The notes below the pieces were generated by a model. The model worked only from the letters and a program-made list of their open reading frames with translations. It was not told the origin of the DNA and did not search any database. The position numbers and the translations under genes are program-made. Source: Prionace glauca (Eukaryota > Chordata > Chondrichthyes > Carcharhiniformes > Carcharhinidae). From it: a stretch of DNA of 64,000 nt. Of the stretch, positions 31,934 to 41,589 are shown piece by piece. Every line of letters begins with the position of its first letter. The stretch's first letter is position 1. The stretch covers positions 13,536,345 to 13,600,344 of the forward strand of contig CM075760.1 in NCBI GenBank assembly GCA_037974335.1, written 5' to 3'.

Positions 31934-32382
31934 TAAAAATTCAGAGAATATTTTACAGCGAAATTGTTTTTTTTAAAGTTAGGAAAGTGAACATAGCGAT
32001 CGAGGGTCACATTGAGAACAGGAGACATGTACAGAGAATCCGTCAATATTTGTACATCTGTTACATTAACCAGAAAGAGAATACAGATCCTTAATAGAAA
32101 GAGGAATTAACAAAGGTGAATAATGAATGAGAAATTATTTATACATTAATTTTACACTAAGAGGGAAACTATTAACCACAATAACATTATAACAAAAAAC
32201 AACCTCGTACTTTTCACACTGAAAACTGAAATAATGTCTATTGTTGCCTCAGTTACAGATCCAGAATGATAAACTGAGAGAAATTTACTGATAGATTCAC
32301 CGAGAGCAGATATTGTATTGGAGCCATACACAGATCTTTATAATCAGCTGAGGGAAATCTGCAGCGTCCAAAATTCAACCCA

Positions 32383-32391
32383 TCATTTGAT
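32383..32391 (-). CDS. IGHM: IgM heavy chain TM2 exon (Ile-Lys-stop)
   Basis: After a polypyrimidine tract and acceptor (TTTATTTTACAG) the exon encodes ATC AAA TGA. Joined in phase to TM1 it gives a cytoplasmic end ...LVKIK. In IgM of other vertebrates the equivalent tiny exon encodes Val-Lys. The coding part is nine bases and the rest of the exon is 3' UTR. Too short to detect by frame alone; the call depends on the acceptor, phase and family pattern. Confidence 0.75.
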   Translation of the reverse strand: MK

Positions 32392-32525
32392 CTGTAAAAT
32401 AAAGAGGCAATATTGAAGCAGATGTTTCTGATGCGGGACATTAATGTTTTTAATCAGTGAAACAATGAGAGATTTTTCAAATCCATTCTGCCAGTGTGAA
32501 ATGTGAGTGAATTGAATCATCTCAC

Positions 32526-32653
32526 CTTCACCAGAGTGACGGCAGTGCTGTAGAAAATGCTCAGGAAGAACAGGACGATGAATGTGGAAGCGGTTGTCCA
32601 GATGTTGCTGTTATCATCCTCACTGTCTTCAATCCAGATGCGGTCGGTGGGGT
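32526..32653 (-). CDS. IGHM: IgM heavy chain TM1 exon (membrane anchor)
   Basis: The exon lies between acceptor CTGTCCCCTAG (ending at 32654) and donor AAG|GTGAG (32525). It is read in phase 1 after the cryptic CH4 donor. It encodes an acidic extracellular linker ([12 protein letters not shown]), then a transmembrane segment beginning [18 protein letters not shown] and ending YSTAVTLVK. The polar Ser/Thr/Tyr pattern is the conserved vertebrate μ-chain anchor that pairs with Igα/Igβ in the B-cell receptor. It is used only in the membrane form, replacing the last 20 residues of CH4. It lies 3.76 kb from CH4. Confidence 0.93.
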
Positions 32654-33221
32654 CTAGGGGACAGAGGCCAGGAAATGGAATTAGATTACTTTATTTATCC
32701 AGGGAATCTCATTGTTTTCTTTTCCCTCTTCTCCTTCATAAACTGTTCATTCATTCTCATGTCTAATTTTCAATGTATATCTCCTGTTAAATTCAGGACA
32801 CTCAGTAACAGATCTCCATAACTATTTTCACACCTGATCCTTGTTGGTATTCCTTGGAGAGTCCATGTCAGAAAGCACTGAAGGTGTTTTCTTGATAATC
32901 AGTTCATTTTGAACTATTTGCCACTAACCCTTATTGAAGAATGTTCTGACTGATCTGGAGAAACATTCCCCTGTCAATGATTGTTTCCACAGATGGTGAC
33001 TGATCTGTAAACTATGAATGCTGCTGTTTAAGATCTGGGATGTATTTTCCAATCTTTGCTTATTTACAGTGGAAATGTTTAGTAAATCATGAGCTTAACT
33101 CAGTTTCTCAACGTGTTTGGCGGTGTTTTGAGAATTGGGATAGTCATCGGTGTGTATGTCCATTCAAATTCACATTTAAATTTTACTTTCATCATTCACC
33201 TGCCGTTTGTATTAAAGATTG

Positions 33222-33422
33222 TATGTGTGTGTGTGTGTGTGCGCGTCTGTGTGTGTGTGTGTCTGTGAGTCTGTGTGTGTGTGTGTGTCTGTGAGTCTGT
33301 GTGTGTGTGTGTGTGTGCGCGCGTCTGTGTGTGTGTGTGTCTGTGAGTCTGTGTGTGTGTGTGTGTGTGTGCGCGTCTGTGTGTGTGTGTGTCTGTGAGT
33401 CTGTGTGTGTGTGTGCCTGTGA

Positions 33423-33459
<37 letters not shown>

Positions 33460-33578
33460 TCTGTGTGTGTGTGTGTCTGTGAGTCTGTGTGTGTGTGTGT
33501 GTGCGTCAGTGCGTGTGTGTGTGTGTGTCTGTGAGTCTGTGTGTGTGTGTGAGTGTGTGTGTGTGTGTGTGTGTGAAC
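33222..33578. repeat. TG microsatellite with TGAGTCTGTG and GCGCGTC interruptions
   Basis: (TG)n blocks recur with a period of about 60 bp in the CH4-TM1 intron. Confidence 0.9.
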
Positions 33579-34109
33579 ACTTCCTGAGCTGCATTAATTT
33601 TTGGTCCTGAGTTAATCTGTGTGTATGAGGGATAATGAACATGTTCATTTGATGGGTTTGTTGATTTGTGTAGTTGTGTGTCTGTGTGTATAATTTATTC
33701 TTCAGATATTGTGGATATATGACTATTATTGTGTGAAGTCTCTGTATATTTATTAATGCCACTCTTAACGTGTGCACGTGTTTCTGCCTGTTTCAATGTG
33801 TTAGTTTGTGTCACTCGAATAATGTTTCCTTCCCTTTCTTTGTGTGTCTGTTCCTCCGTGCGTTTGTGTGTGCATCTGTTGACATATTAGTGCATGTAAA
33901 TTCGTGTTGGTAGTTATTTATAACAATGTGTCAGTGTATGGCTGTGTTTCCATGTGTAGTATTGTGTGCTGTGGTGTTCTGTTCTGAAGGAGCGTGTGAA
34001 TGTTTGCATCCACATGTTTGTGTGAAAATATTTTGCTCTCTGTTCCTCTATAAGCAGTGTGTTAATATTATTATATCTATTTCCCTGTATAAGTGATAAT
34101 GTGTATAAC

Positions 34110-35220
34110 ATTGTGGGTCTCTATATCTGTATTCATTTCAGCGTGAACGTGTGAGAACATGCATTTGTTTGAGTGTGTGCATCTATTTGTGTATGTTTTG
34201 GACCTGCATAAATGTTATCTGTCCGTATTGTGTGTATGCATGTACGTGTTTGTGTTTGTGTCCGTGTACCTAGTCCGTATGTTTAGGTAAGTGTGTACTT
34301 GTGTGTTTGTGTGTGTTTCTGCGGGCGTTTGTACATATCTGATAATTTGTGTGCATGTTTTGTTTTGTGCCTTCTTGTACAAGTCCGTGCCTGTGTGTGC
34401 AGGTGTGGGTGTATGCCCCCTTGTGCATGCATGTGTGCGTGTATATGTGTGTGTGTGCGTGTGTGTGTGTGTGTGTGCGTGTGTGTGTGTGTGTGTGCAT
34501 GGTGCGTGTGGGACAGAGAGAGAGCGAGAGAGAAAGAGAGAGTATTTGTGTATGCACGCATTTTTGTTTGTATATGTATAGTCCATTAGTGTATTCGAGG
34601 GAGCGTGCTTGTTTGAGTTCGTTTGTGCGTATATTGTGTGTTCTTCTGATCCGTGTATGTGCATTTGTATTTATGAATGTATCTGTGTTTTTGTTGTGTA
34701 TGTATTTGTGCGTATTGTGTATTTGTGAGATTCTGTGTCTGTATTTGAATGTGCCTGTCTATATTTCTGTGTGTGGGACTATGTGTATGCGTTTGTGTGT
34801 TATATTAACATTCTGTATTCGTGTGCATATGTATGAGTATGTGTATTTGTGCAATTGTGTCCACGTGTCTGTGTGTGTGTATGCGTGTGTGTGTGTGTGT
34901 GAATGAGTGTGTGAATGAGTGTGTGTGTGTAGTGTGTCTGTATGTGTGAGTGTGTGTATGTGAGAGTGTGTAGTGTGTGAGTGTGTGTGTGTGTGTGTGT
35001 GAGAGTGAGTGTGTGTGTGTATGCGTGTGTGTTTGTGTGTGTGTGAGTGTGTGAATGAGTGTGTGAGTGTGTGAGTGTGTGTATGTGTGTGTGAGTGTGT
35101 GTGTGTGTGTGAGAATGAGTGTTTGTGTGATTGTGTGTGAATGTATAGTGTGTGTAGTGTGTGTTTGTGCAGTGTGTGTAGTGTGTGAGTGTGTGTGTGG
35201 GTGTGTACGCCTATGTATGT
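34110..35220. repeat. TG-rich low-complexity region
   Basis: Degenerate TGTGTAT/TGTGAGTG sequence with pure (TG)n cores at about 34,455-34,500 and 34,870-35,110. It is in the CH4-TM1 intron. Frames through it are artefacts. Confidence 0.85.
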
Positions 35221-36304
35221 ATGTATAATTGTGACAGTTTTGGGCAGCATTATCAGTGTGTGTATTTTTTTAACTGTTGCTCCAAGTTTCACCGACCATA
35301 GTGAAGTGAATATGATCCAGACAACCAGGATAATGGAACATATTTTCAATGTTTTGCTGGAGAAATGTATTTTATGTGAGGGGCACGGTGATATCAGGAG
35401 AGAGAATGAAATAATTCATTGATGTATCTCAGAGAGCTCAGGGACAGAACAGTTAAAACCCGGGGAGGAATCTATGACTTGTTTAAATTTGTATTCTGGG
35501 AAATCAATGCCAGCAGATGATTAACAGGAACAAGAGTGTTGAGACATGTTAAAATTATGTTGCATTTGTATAGATATATTTCAATGATTAAGTTAATGAT
35601 ACTTCAAAATCTGTAGCAAGTAAACCGGAAACTAATTTGTACTGTTGGCAACTGGGTCCTTATAGTAGAGACCTGTTCCCTTCCAAACACAGGAGAGGGA
35701 GGAGAGTGAGCTCAGAGTTTCCCTCCCCCTACCCGATGATACAATGTCCCTGATGGTTCTAACCACTGAGGAGGTAGAGGTGAGTGGATTAAATAATGAC
35801 ATTCCTCCTCTTTTCATTGAGGAAGTTTTGGGACATGGATTAACTACTGCTCCTCCCCTCTCTTTGCTGGGTTAGTGGGAATCCAGGATGTTAACAATTT
35901 CACTCTCCCTCAATCCGATGGGGGGAATATTTCTCCATGTTTTTTTGTGTGTGACCCTCACTTCAGTTCCCAGTGGGTGCGGTGCAGTAGCTTAAAGAGG
36001 TGGTCAATGAGAGAAACAGGGCCCAGCGATCTAAATGTTGTGTTTGTGTGTCAGACATGTTAAAAATGTCGGAGTGTTTTCCCCTCAGCGGGAGGAAAGT
36101 CAGTGAAGATATTTTGCAGAATCCTGTAATGAATGTGCTCTACTCTATCCCTGACCCAGTGTCTATCTCCGCTGGGAGCACTGGTTCAACAATGTTGGGT
36201 CCGAGACATGAAAATATCTGACTCAAAATCAAAGATATGGAAGTAAAACTGAAAAACAACCAATTAAACAATTGGGTATTTCATTGATCGTTAGAGGAAA
36301 ATGT
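35221..36304. other. CH4-TM1 intron, unique part
   Basis: No further exon or recognised repeat is seen between the TG-rich block and the secreted poly(A) site. Confidence 0.4.
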
Positions 36305-36305
36305 T

Positions 36306-36320
36306 TTTATTCTTTTTATT
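36306..36320 (-). terminator. IGHM: Poly(A) signals for the secreted IgM transcript
   Basis: Two AATAAA hexamers on the minus strand (36315-36320 and 36306-36311) lie only about 28 nt after the CH4 stop codon, giving a very short secreted-form 3' UTR. Confidence 0.75.
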
Positions 36321-36347
36321 GTAGTTTTTAATGGAAGTGAGTGACTC

Positions 36348-36739
36348 TCATTGACATGAATTAACAGTGTCCATCAGTGCAAGGGAAATGTTCACAAAAC
36401 TGGGTTTACCGCTGGATTTGTCAACTGTTCTGTTGATGATCTTCAAGGGGATGGCTTCATGTCCCACCACACAGGAGTAAGAAGCGCCACTGGACCATTC
36501 CTCTGCTGCAATGGATAACAGGCTGTACATGAAGAAGGAGCTATCGCCGTTCTCCGCCACCACCTCGGTGTTCCTGTAGTTCCCGGGATTCACCGGCTTG
36601 TCGTTGACGGTCCATTTGACGAAGATCTCTCGGGGGGAGAAACCTCTCACTAAGCAGCTGAGGGAGACGACACTCTGAGCGGAGACGTCTTCTGCCGAGG
36701 GCAGGAGGACAGAGACGACCGGTTCCCGCGGATTTGGAT
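36348..36739 (-). CDS. IGHM: IgM heavy chain CH4 exon with secretory tail
   Basis: The exon follows acceptor TTTTCTACAG and starts in phase 1. It encodes [18 protein letters not shown], then the C1-set Ig domain with its cysteine pair ([10 protein letters not shown] and YSCVVGHEA) and core Trp (VKW). The tailpiece [19 protein letters not shown] ends the secreted form; its penultimate Cys and the NIS glycosylation site are the standard μ-tail features used for polymer formation. A cryptic donor, AGCG|GTAAAC (exon side ends 36410), cuts off the tail and joins to TM1 in the same phase, reading DKSS-DPTDR. N-glycosylation site INRT is present. It looks intact. Confidence 0.95.
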
Positions 36740-36929
36740 CTGTAGAAAATGTACAATAAATGTCAATAAACTGGAGAGTTCTGGAGACAATGAAACCACT
36801 GGTGAGATATCAGGAAAATGTGCTTCGCTTCTGATTTTAACTCTTCCCATTTTTGATTTGCAGCTTGGAGGAGAGGTGAACACAATTTTTTTCTCAAATA
36901 ACTCAGGAGGGGGCGGAGTGGAAAGATTC

Positions 36930-37525
36930 AGAAAGTTTACAGCACAGAATCAGGCCATTCGGCCCAACTAATCTACTTTTTCTTTTTGGTTTTCTGGTTT
37001 TTGATGCTCCACATCAGGCTCCTCCCTTCTTCTTCAATCTAAACCCAATAACATCGCCTACAGTTCACTTTTCACTCATCAACACATCAAACTCCCCAGA
37101 AAAATATCAATCGGCCCAGAGTCGTTTAGTTCAGGAGAGTTCGCCTCTCATCCTCCTCCGCTCTAAGGAGAAAAGCCCCAGCTCCCTCAACCTTTCCTCA
37201 TAAGACCTACCCTCCAAACCAGGCAGCATCCTGGTAAATCTCCTCTGCACTCTCTCCAATGCTTCCACATCCTTCTTATAGTGAGGTGACTAGAACTGCA
37301 CACAATATTCCAAATGTGGTCTCACCAAGGCCCTGTACACTTGCAGTATAACCCCACGGCTCTTAAACTCAAACCCCCTGTTAATAAACACTAACACACT
37401 TTAACCCTTCTTCACGGCTCTATCCACTTGAGTGGCAATCTTCAGAGATCTGTGGATATGAACCCCGGGATCTCTCTGTTCCTCCACATTGCTCAGAACC
37501 CTGCTGTTGACCCTACATTTATTGC
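36930..37525 (-). mobile_element. CR1-type LINE fragment in the CH3-CH4 intron (antisense)
   Basis: It runs from CAGGCCATTCGGCCCAACTA through AGGTGACTAGAACTGCACAC to CTCTCTGTTCCTCC. It fills most of the 803-bp intron. Confidence 0.7.
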
Positions 37526-37543
37526 TTCAATCTCTCAGCTCAC

Positions 37544-37852
37544 CTGTTTCCTTGTGGATAGATGTTCTTAGAGGAGTCGGCAGATCCTGATGGCTCACCA
37601 CGCACTCAAACACAGCCGCACTCAGCCAGGCTTGTGTGGAGATGCTTAATTTGCTGATCACGCTGTCACGATCCGCTCCGGGCTTTTCAGCAATCTCTGA
37701 TTTCAAATACTTCCTGTCTCGGATCCAGGACACGTTAACTCCATCAGGAGCATGAGAAATGATGCAGGTTAAGGTCACGGTCGCCTCCAGTAAGACCTGT
37801 TCTATTGGTGGTGGCTGTATCTTCACTGTGGTATCAAGGCACGGGAGAGGAT
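37544..37852 (-). CDS. IGHM: IgM heavy chain CH3 exon
   Basis: The 309-nt exon runs from acceptor TCATTCACAG (phase 1) to donor ACAG|GTGAGC. It encodes [19 protein letters not shown], then a C1-set Ig domain with LTCIISHAP, core VSWIRD and [10 protein letters not shown]. The first Cys (LPC) near the N-terminus is placed to make an inter-heavy-chain bridge. It has the same phase at both ends, as expected for exons of this family. Intact. Confidence 0.94.
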
Positions 37853-38768
37853 CTGTGAATGAGAAATGAAAATGAGCCCTAGTTCCCCTTCAGAAGCAGG
37901 ACAGCAGTCTTCAGCCTGAAGGAGACAAAGTCGCCTTCAATATATCAATCTCTAACTCTCACCTTTCACCTTCCATGGCGAATGGGAAGCCAGCTTGCTG
38001 TATGGAATTATTCCCTGTATTAAATATTGGAGCAGCGGTAACATTTCCATGAATCAGAATTGGAGAATTCCCAAACAAACACACCATCCTGATCTCAAGG
38101 AAAAAGTACTGACCGTTGGTTTATAAATAGGGTGGATACACTTTCCAATATTTTACCCCTGTGCTGTGACCTGTGAAGCAGTCTAACACTTACTGTCTCT
38201 CCAAATTTTACCAGCTGTCTCAGGAACAAGCTGACATCAAGGCCACCTCACTCAGTATATTGCTTCAAACCGAAAGGGGGCACTCTTTTAAGGGGAGCCT
38301 GTGGTATATGGTGTTGTCAATGGACATATAACCTAGGGCAAGACTCTGGGGACACAGATTCGAATCCCATCATTGCAAATATGAAATTTGAATTTTGTAA
38401 ACATCTATAATTAAAAGTTGAAATGGTTTTCATGAAGCTATTGCTGTAAAACCCCTCCTAGTTCACAAATGTTCCTTACCAAAATCAACCTGCTGTCTTT
38501 ATCTGGCCTGGCATGCATGTGACTCCAGATTCACAGCAACGTGAGTGACACTTCAGTGCCCTCAGGTTTGGGAAATAAATGCACATCTCAGGAAGGGATA
38601 ACAAAAAATTGTTTTTCTGATGAAATTCTGAATGAGATATTGTCCTAATGCAGCAAACTACAGGACAATAACTTACAAGTTGTTCTATGCTTTGTACCAA
38701 CTTTAATAGATCCCTAATTCTGATTAACATCAGAATGATATATGTTGTCCTCTGTTTGAGTCTCTTAC
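37853..38768 (-). other. IGHM: CH2-CH3 intron
   Basis: The 916-bp intron has a proper donor (GGG|GTAAGA) and acceptor. I saw no clear interspersed repeat in it. Confidence 0.6.
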
Positions 38769-39083
38769 CCCGAGATACGCTGATGTTCTGACTCTGAGTG
38801 TCTCCTCGGTGAGTGACCTGGCAGGTATAGACCGCTTTGCTGAACCATTCCCCAGCGGAGACTGTCAGCCGACTGCTGGCCGAGAAGTTCCCGTTCAATC
38901 GACAGGGGGGAGAGGTGACAATTCCTGAATGCGTGGGTTCCCCATTCTTCAGCCAACTCACTTCCATTGACCCTGGCTGGAAATCGATGATTGAACAGAC
39001 GATGATTGCGAATTTCCTGTGTGAGATTTCTTCACTGGAACTCACGGTGAGGATAAGAGTTGGATGGATCACAGGCGGAGGGC
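38769..39083 (-). CDS. IGHM: IgM heavy chain CH2 exon
   Basis: The 315-nt exon runs from acceptor TTCCCTGAAG to donor CGGG|GTAAGA. The last base of CH1 and first two of this exon make a Cys codon (TGC), followed by [18 protein letters not shown]: a hinge-like Cys-Pro-Pro-Pro. The Ig domain has [12 protein letters not shown], core VSWLKNG and [10 protein letters not shown]-glycosylation sites NFS and NIS are present. Intact. Confidence 0.94.
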
Positions 39084-39109
39084 CTTCAGGGAAAAAAAAC
39101 AGATCAGTC

Positions 39110-39356
39110 ATTTCCTGCAGAAGATGTGGATCAATTAAACTTTTGTCAACAGAGGGTAGTAAGGGCTTGGAAAGCCCTGTCTGCAGCATTGTGGACTCGC
39201 CAACTTTAAGGGCGTTCAAATGGTCAGTGGATAGTCATATGGATAACATTGGAATAGTTTAGGTTAGAGGGTCATTAGATTGGTTCCACTGGTCGGCGCA
39301 ACATCGAGGGCCGAATGGCCTGTACTGCGCTGTAATGTTCTATGTTCTATGTTCTA
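39110..39356 (+). mobile_element. CR1-type LINE 3' end in the CH1-CH2 intron
   Basis: It ends in AATGTTCTATGTTCTATGTT at about 39335-39355. It makes up over half of the 410-bp intron and is in the opposite orientation to the IgM gene. Confidence 0.8.
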
Positions 39357-39493
39357 ACTCATTTGCAGTCAATAGACACTAACTGGACCAATCCAGAGAG
39401 CCGAATGATGCACATCTATTTAACTGAGTTATAACCAAGGCCCTACATGTTAACCACAGTGTTTCTGTTTCACACAAGCTCCATAACACTTAC

Positions 39494-39793
39494 ATAGTAT
39501 TTCAAAGCTCTTGACTGAGCTGTTGTGTTGAACCTCACAGTCAATTCTGGGACATTCTCCCGCTGAGTCGCTGATGGTTAACTGGCTGCTCAGGGTGTAG
39601 GTTCCCTTCGTGTTTCTCACTGATGGGTAAGTCTTAAACCCACTGGGGACCGTTTGCCCATTTTTCTTCCAGGTCACTTTGGAGACATCTGGAAGGTAAT
39701 CCATCGCCAAACATCCGAAGGTGATGGAGCCGTCGGAGTTCTGTTGCTGACAGGGGGAGACCAGGCCATACAGAGTGGGCGCAGACGGTGTCG
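39494..39793 (-). CDS. IGHM: IgM heavy chain CH1 exon
   Basis: The 300-nt exon runs from acceptor TTCTTTCCCAG (phase 1, to be joined to a J segment) to donor CTAT|GTAAGTG. It encodes TPSAPTLYGLVSPCQQQNSD, then FGCLAMDYLPDVSKVTWKKN and IDCEVQHNSS, ending SFEIL. The Cys in LVSPC is the expected light-chain partner; the FGC and DCE cysteines form the domain bridge. The four-domain layout, sequence style and μ-type anchor identify IgM rather than IgW or IgNAR. No J segment was found upstream. Confidence 0.95.
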
Positions 39794-39889
39794 CTGGGAA
39801 AGAATAGCCAATTGAACAAGTTAGACTCTTACTTGCATTTATTAAGTCATCAAACATTGTTACAAATAGGTTTCTATATTAGATATAGC

Positions 39890-40025
39890 TCTTGGTGTTA
39901 AAGGGATGAAGGGATATGGGTAGTAGGTGTGATCAGGATAGTGATGAGCTCTGACCAAAGTGAAAGGCGGAGTAGGCTCCAAGGGCCGAATGGCCTACTC
40001 CAGCTTCTCTTTTCTATGTTTCTAT
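39890..40025 (+). mobile_element. CR1-type LINE 3' end
   Basis: It contains GGCTCCAAGGGCCGAATGGC and ends CTCTTTTCTATGTTTCTA. It is upstream of CH1. Confidence 0.65.
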
Positions 40026-40183
40026 CTCCAACATTGATTTGAATTATGAACTTATCCCTAATATTTCCCGATTAAATCTTTCATCCGCCTTTGTGATGAT
40101 GTTACTTCTATCATTTGGGAATTGTCATCTCTGTAGAAACTCATATCCCTGTCTCCACTTCTATCAAATTAGGAAGAAAAAAT

Positions 40184-40224
40184 TGTCATTGTGAGACTAA
40201 CATTCTGTTAGTCTCACAATGACA
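40184..40224. repeat. Perfect 19-bp hairpin with a 3-base loop
   Basis: TGTCATTGTGAGACTAACA (40184-40202), loop TTC, then its exact reverse complement (40206-40224). Confidence 0.9.
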
Positions 40225-40374
40225 TGTCATTCATTCGATTAACAGAGAAGAGGAAACATTTTGTCCATTATTGCAGCAACTGTTTATTTCTCAACAACAG
40301 CAGTGTGTGATGAACCGCTGTTTATTTCTCAAACAACAACACTTTGTGATGAAGAAGTTCTCCCTTCATTCAGA

Positions 40375-40510
40375 CTATCCACTCACCTGATGAGGGAGCT
40401 CCAACAGCTTGTGATTCCAAATAAACCTGTTGGACTTTAACCTGGTGTTGTGAGAATCCTTACTGTGCCCACACCAACCTCACTCCGGCATCTCCACACT
40501 AGTTTTGGAA
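40375..40510 (+). mobile_element. Penelope-like element tail fragment
   Basis: CACCTGATGAGGGAGCTCC, AACAGCTTGTGATTCC, AATAAACCTGTTGGACTTTA and CTCACTCCGGCATCTCCACA match the tail seen at 21980-22103. It is older than the inverted dimer. Confidence 0.7.
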
Positions 40511-40799
40511 ATTGCCTGGGTTCAAACTGATTGGTGCCCCTTCCTCTCTCCAACTCACTGTCTCTCACTCCACAAAACGGAGATTAGTAACTTTGCTTCA
40601 AAAATACCTCCGGAATGAATACTTACTGAATGATCAGGAAACTCTAAATGTGATTATTAATTCCAATAAATCCAACATTGACTCATTGAAGGATCATACA
40701 TTAATACCAAGAGTTTCCCATTTGGGCCCTGAAGTCTCCTCCATCATTCACTGAGATTACAGATGAGCCGATTGTGGTGCTAGCTCTATTCTGAACCTC
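40511..40799. other. Intergenic sequence, nothing recognised
   Basis: No J segment, recombination signal or other exon could be identified by eye. Confidence 0.35.
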
Positions 40800-41480
40800 C
40801 TCACTCTGCCCATCCATCACCCGCCCTCTGCCCATTTCCCCAGCTCTTTGCCCTTCCCCTGGGTCTCTGCCTTTCACGGTGGCTCTTTTCCCCTTTTATC
40901 CAGCTCTCTGTATTTCCACCTGGTTCTCTACACTTTCCTCCAGCTCTGTGCCCTCTCCCCCGGCTCTCTGTTCTTTCCCTCAGCTCCCTACGCTGTCCCT
41001 CAGCTCTCTGACCTCTGTCCCTGCTCCCTACCCTCTTTCTCCTTTCCCCCGGCTCTCTGACCTTTCCCCCTGACTCTCCTGCCCTTTCCCCTGGGCTCTC
41101 TGCCCTGTCCGTTGGCTCTCTGCCCTTTCTCCTGCCTCCCTGCCCTTTTTCGTGCCTCCCCGCACTTTTTCCTTGTTCTCTCCCCTTTCCCTGGTCTTTC
41201 TCCCCTTTCCCCCATCTCTCTGCCCTTCCTTTCGGCTCTCTCCCCTTTCCCTGGTCTCTCTGCCCTTTCCCCTTGCTCCCTGCCCTTTCCCCTCTCTCTC
41301 TTCTCTTTTCCACGGCTTTCCGCTCTGTTCCCCTGCTATGTGCCCTTTCTCCGGCCTCTCGGCCCTTCCCCCAGCTCTCTGCTGTTTCACCTGGCTCTCA
41401 GCCCACCCCCACCCCGGCTCTCTGCCCTTTCCCCCGCCTCCTGTTCTCCCCTGACTCTTTGTCATTGCCCCTGGCCCCGA
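40800..41480. repeat. Degenerate 20-bp pyrimidine array, G-rich on the IgM coding strand
   Basis: The unit is like GGCTCTCTGCCCTTTCCCCC. On the minus (IgM sense) strand it reads GGGGGAAAGGGCAGAGAGCC. It lies 1.0-1.7 kb upstream of CH1. Several frames on both strands are artefacts of the repeat. Confidence 0.85.
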
Positions 41481-41589
41481 GCCCCCAGCGATTCCCTCCA
41501 GCTCTCTGCACTCCCAGTGCAGCTCCCACCTTTGAACACCAAACTGCAGCTTGAGATCTTTCTTCTCTCTCGTTGCAGGCCCTCCCCAC

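Noticed and set aside
33196-35349. His/Thr- and Cys/Val-rich frames
   Set aside because: They are TG/CA microsatellite translations inside the IgM CH4-TM1 intron.
32383-39793. IgW or IgNAR constant region
   Set aside because: Four constant exons with a μ-type tail (NIS glycosylation site, penultimate Cys) and μ-type anchor fit IgM; IgW and IgNAR have more constant domains and other tails.
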